Origin: Himantopus leucocephalus
Taxonomy: Eukaryota; Chordata; Aves; Charadriiformes; Recurvirostridae
Length of the DNA stretch: 64,000 nt
Assembly: GCA_003993805.1 (NCBI GenBank)
Contig: RSEF01000012.1
Coordinates: forward strand, 10,584,376-10,648,375
Direction of reading: 5' to 3'
In this document: one piece after another, positions 63,391 to 64,000 of the stretch
Position numbering within the stretch: position 1 is the first letter of the stretch
Layout: each line of letters opens with the position of its first letter
The notes under the pieces: generated by a model
Seen by the model: only the letters and a program-made list of their open reading frames with translations
Told to the model about the DNA's origin: nothing
Database searches by the model: none
Made by a program: the position numbers and the translations under genes

Positions 63391-64000
63391 GCAGGGGGAC
63401 AAGCTGGGGACAGCTGGGGAAGGGCAGAATGGGGCACGGGGAAGCTCGGGAAACACCGGGGCCAGAGCAAGGGGGGAGCACTCTGGGACTCGGGGAGGGG
63501 AGATGGGGTGATGTGGCAGGACGTGGGAGGGGGAGATGCTGGCTGGGGGTCAGTGCCCTTGGGACAAGGGGGGCGGTGGGGGAGAGCCCCTTCCTGGGGA
63601 CAGGCGGTTGTCACCCGGACTGCCTGCCCTGGAGCGTCCCTGCTGTGACACACTGACCAGCAGCTGCTCCTGTGCCCTGTGTCCCCACTGCCACCAGCAC
63701 CCCGTCCTGTACCCTGCACCCGCAAACCCCTGGGCCCGTCCCCCGCGGCACCCACCCACCGCAGCGGGGTGTCCCCAGGGTGTCCCCAGGGTCCAGCACT
63801 GTCCGGGCATCACCTGAGCCGTGGGGCAGGTGGGGAAGGCAAAGGACCCATTACCCACCCCGCCACCTCACCCCAACCCACCCGCCTGCTGGCACAGCCC
63901 TTCGCCTCCTGCGGGCGCGGGGTCACCCTGATTTCTCCTGTCCCCTTCCCAAAGCCAGCGCCCGCTCCGGGGTGAAGGGGCTGCACTCACCCTGCAGCAG
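63391..64000. other. GC-rich flank, no gene assigned
   Basis: G/C-rich, moderately repetitive sequence (for example gtgtccccagg twice at 63769-63791). The last bases on the minus strand read CTGCAGG|GTGAGT, a fair splice donor at 63990. The codons before it do not fit the expected end of COPG1 exon 1. It may be an untranslated or unrelated exon, or chance. Confidence 0.4.

Noticed and set aside
63980..64000. Splice donor CTGCAGG|GTGAGT at the window edge as the end of COPG1 exon 1
   Set aside because: The codons before the junction (L-L-Q then G) do not match the conserved D-E-E-S end of COPG1 exon 1.

Overview
This window is nuclear DNA from a land vertebrate, most likely a bird. The evidence is multi-exon genes with GT-AG introns, encoded RAB7A and COPG1 proteins nearly identical in sequence and equal in length (207 and 874 residues) to the human proteins as I know them, compact introns (COPG1 exons 2-24 fit in 17 kb), GC-rich CpG-island promoters, and no Alu/L1-type repeats. 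The bird assignment is an inference. Three runs of 100 N (16363-16462, 30201-30300, 63291-63390) and single Ns inside homopolymers (34189, 42659) mark a draft assembly.

Layout. 1-5.7 kb is upstream DNA with two decayed SINE/LINE-like relics. 5.7-26.0 kb is RAB7A on the + strand: CpG-island promoter and non-coding exon 1, a 15.5-kb first intron, five coding exons (21525-24796) and a 1.2-kb 3' UTR. A possible last exon of an unidentified - strand gene (26739-26911) lies tail-to-tail with RAB7A. 28.26-30.2 kb is an AT-rich degenerate satellite block ending in an assembly gap; a CpG island with a MEF2-type site follows the gap. From 33.6 kb on, recognised genes are on the - strand: a single-copy H2A histone variant (35477-35857) with a 5'-UTR intron and no histone stem-loop, HMCES (six coding exons, 38575-43222), and COPG1 (exons 2-24, 43673-60554). 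COPG1 exon 1, about 12 codons, was not found and should lie in the 63.3-kb gap or beyond the window.

Function. RAB7A is the late-endosome/lysosome GTPase, COPG1 is the gamma subunit of the COPI coat, HMCES is the SRAP-domain sensor of abasic sites in single-stranded DNA, and the H2A gene makes a core histone. They are neighbours, not an operon or pathway. COPG1 and HMCES are packed head-to-tail: the COPG1 poly(A) signal lies 164 bp upstream of the HMCES start codon.

Most interesting points: two perfect 10-bp CLEAR/E-box palindromes upstream of RAB7A; an intron-bearing H2A variant with an H2AX-like core but a short tail ending TQSSKK; a GC-AG intron in HMCES; and a 38-39-bp minisatellite in COPG1 intron 1 whose units look like recursive splice sites. 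I see no CRISPR, phage, operon-like or other wholly new system.
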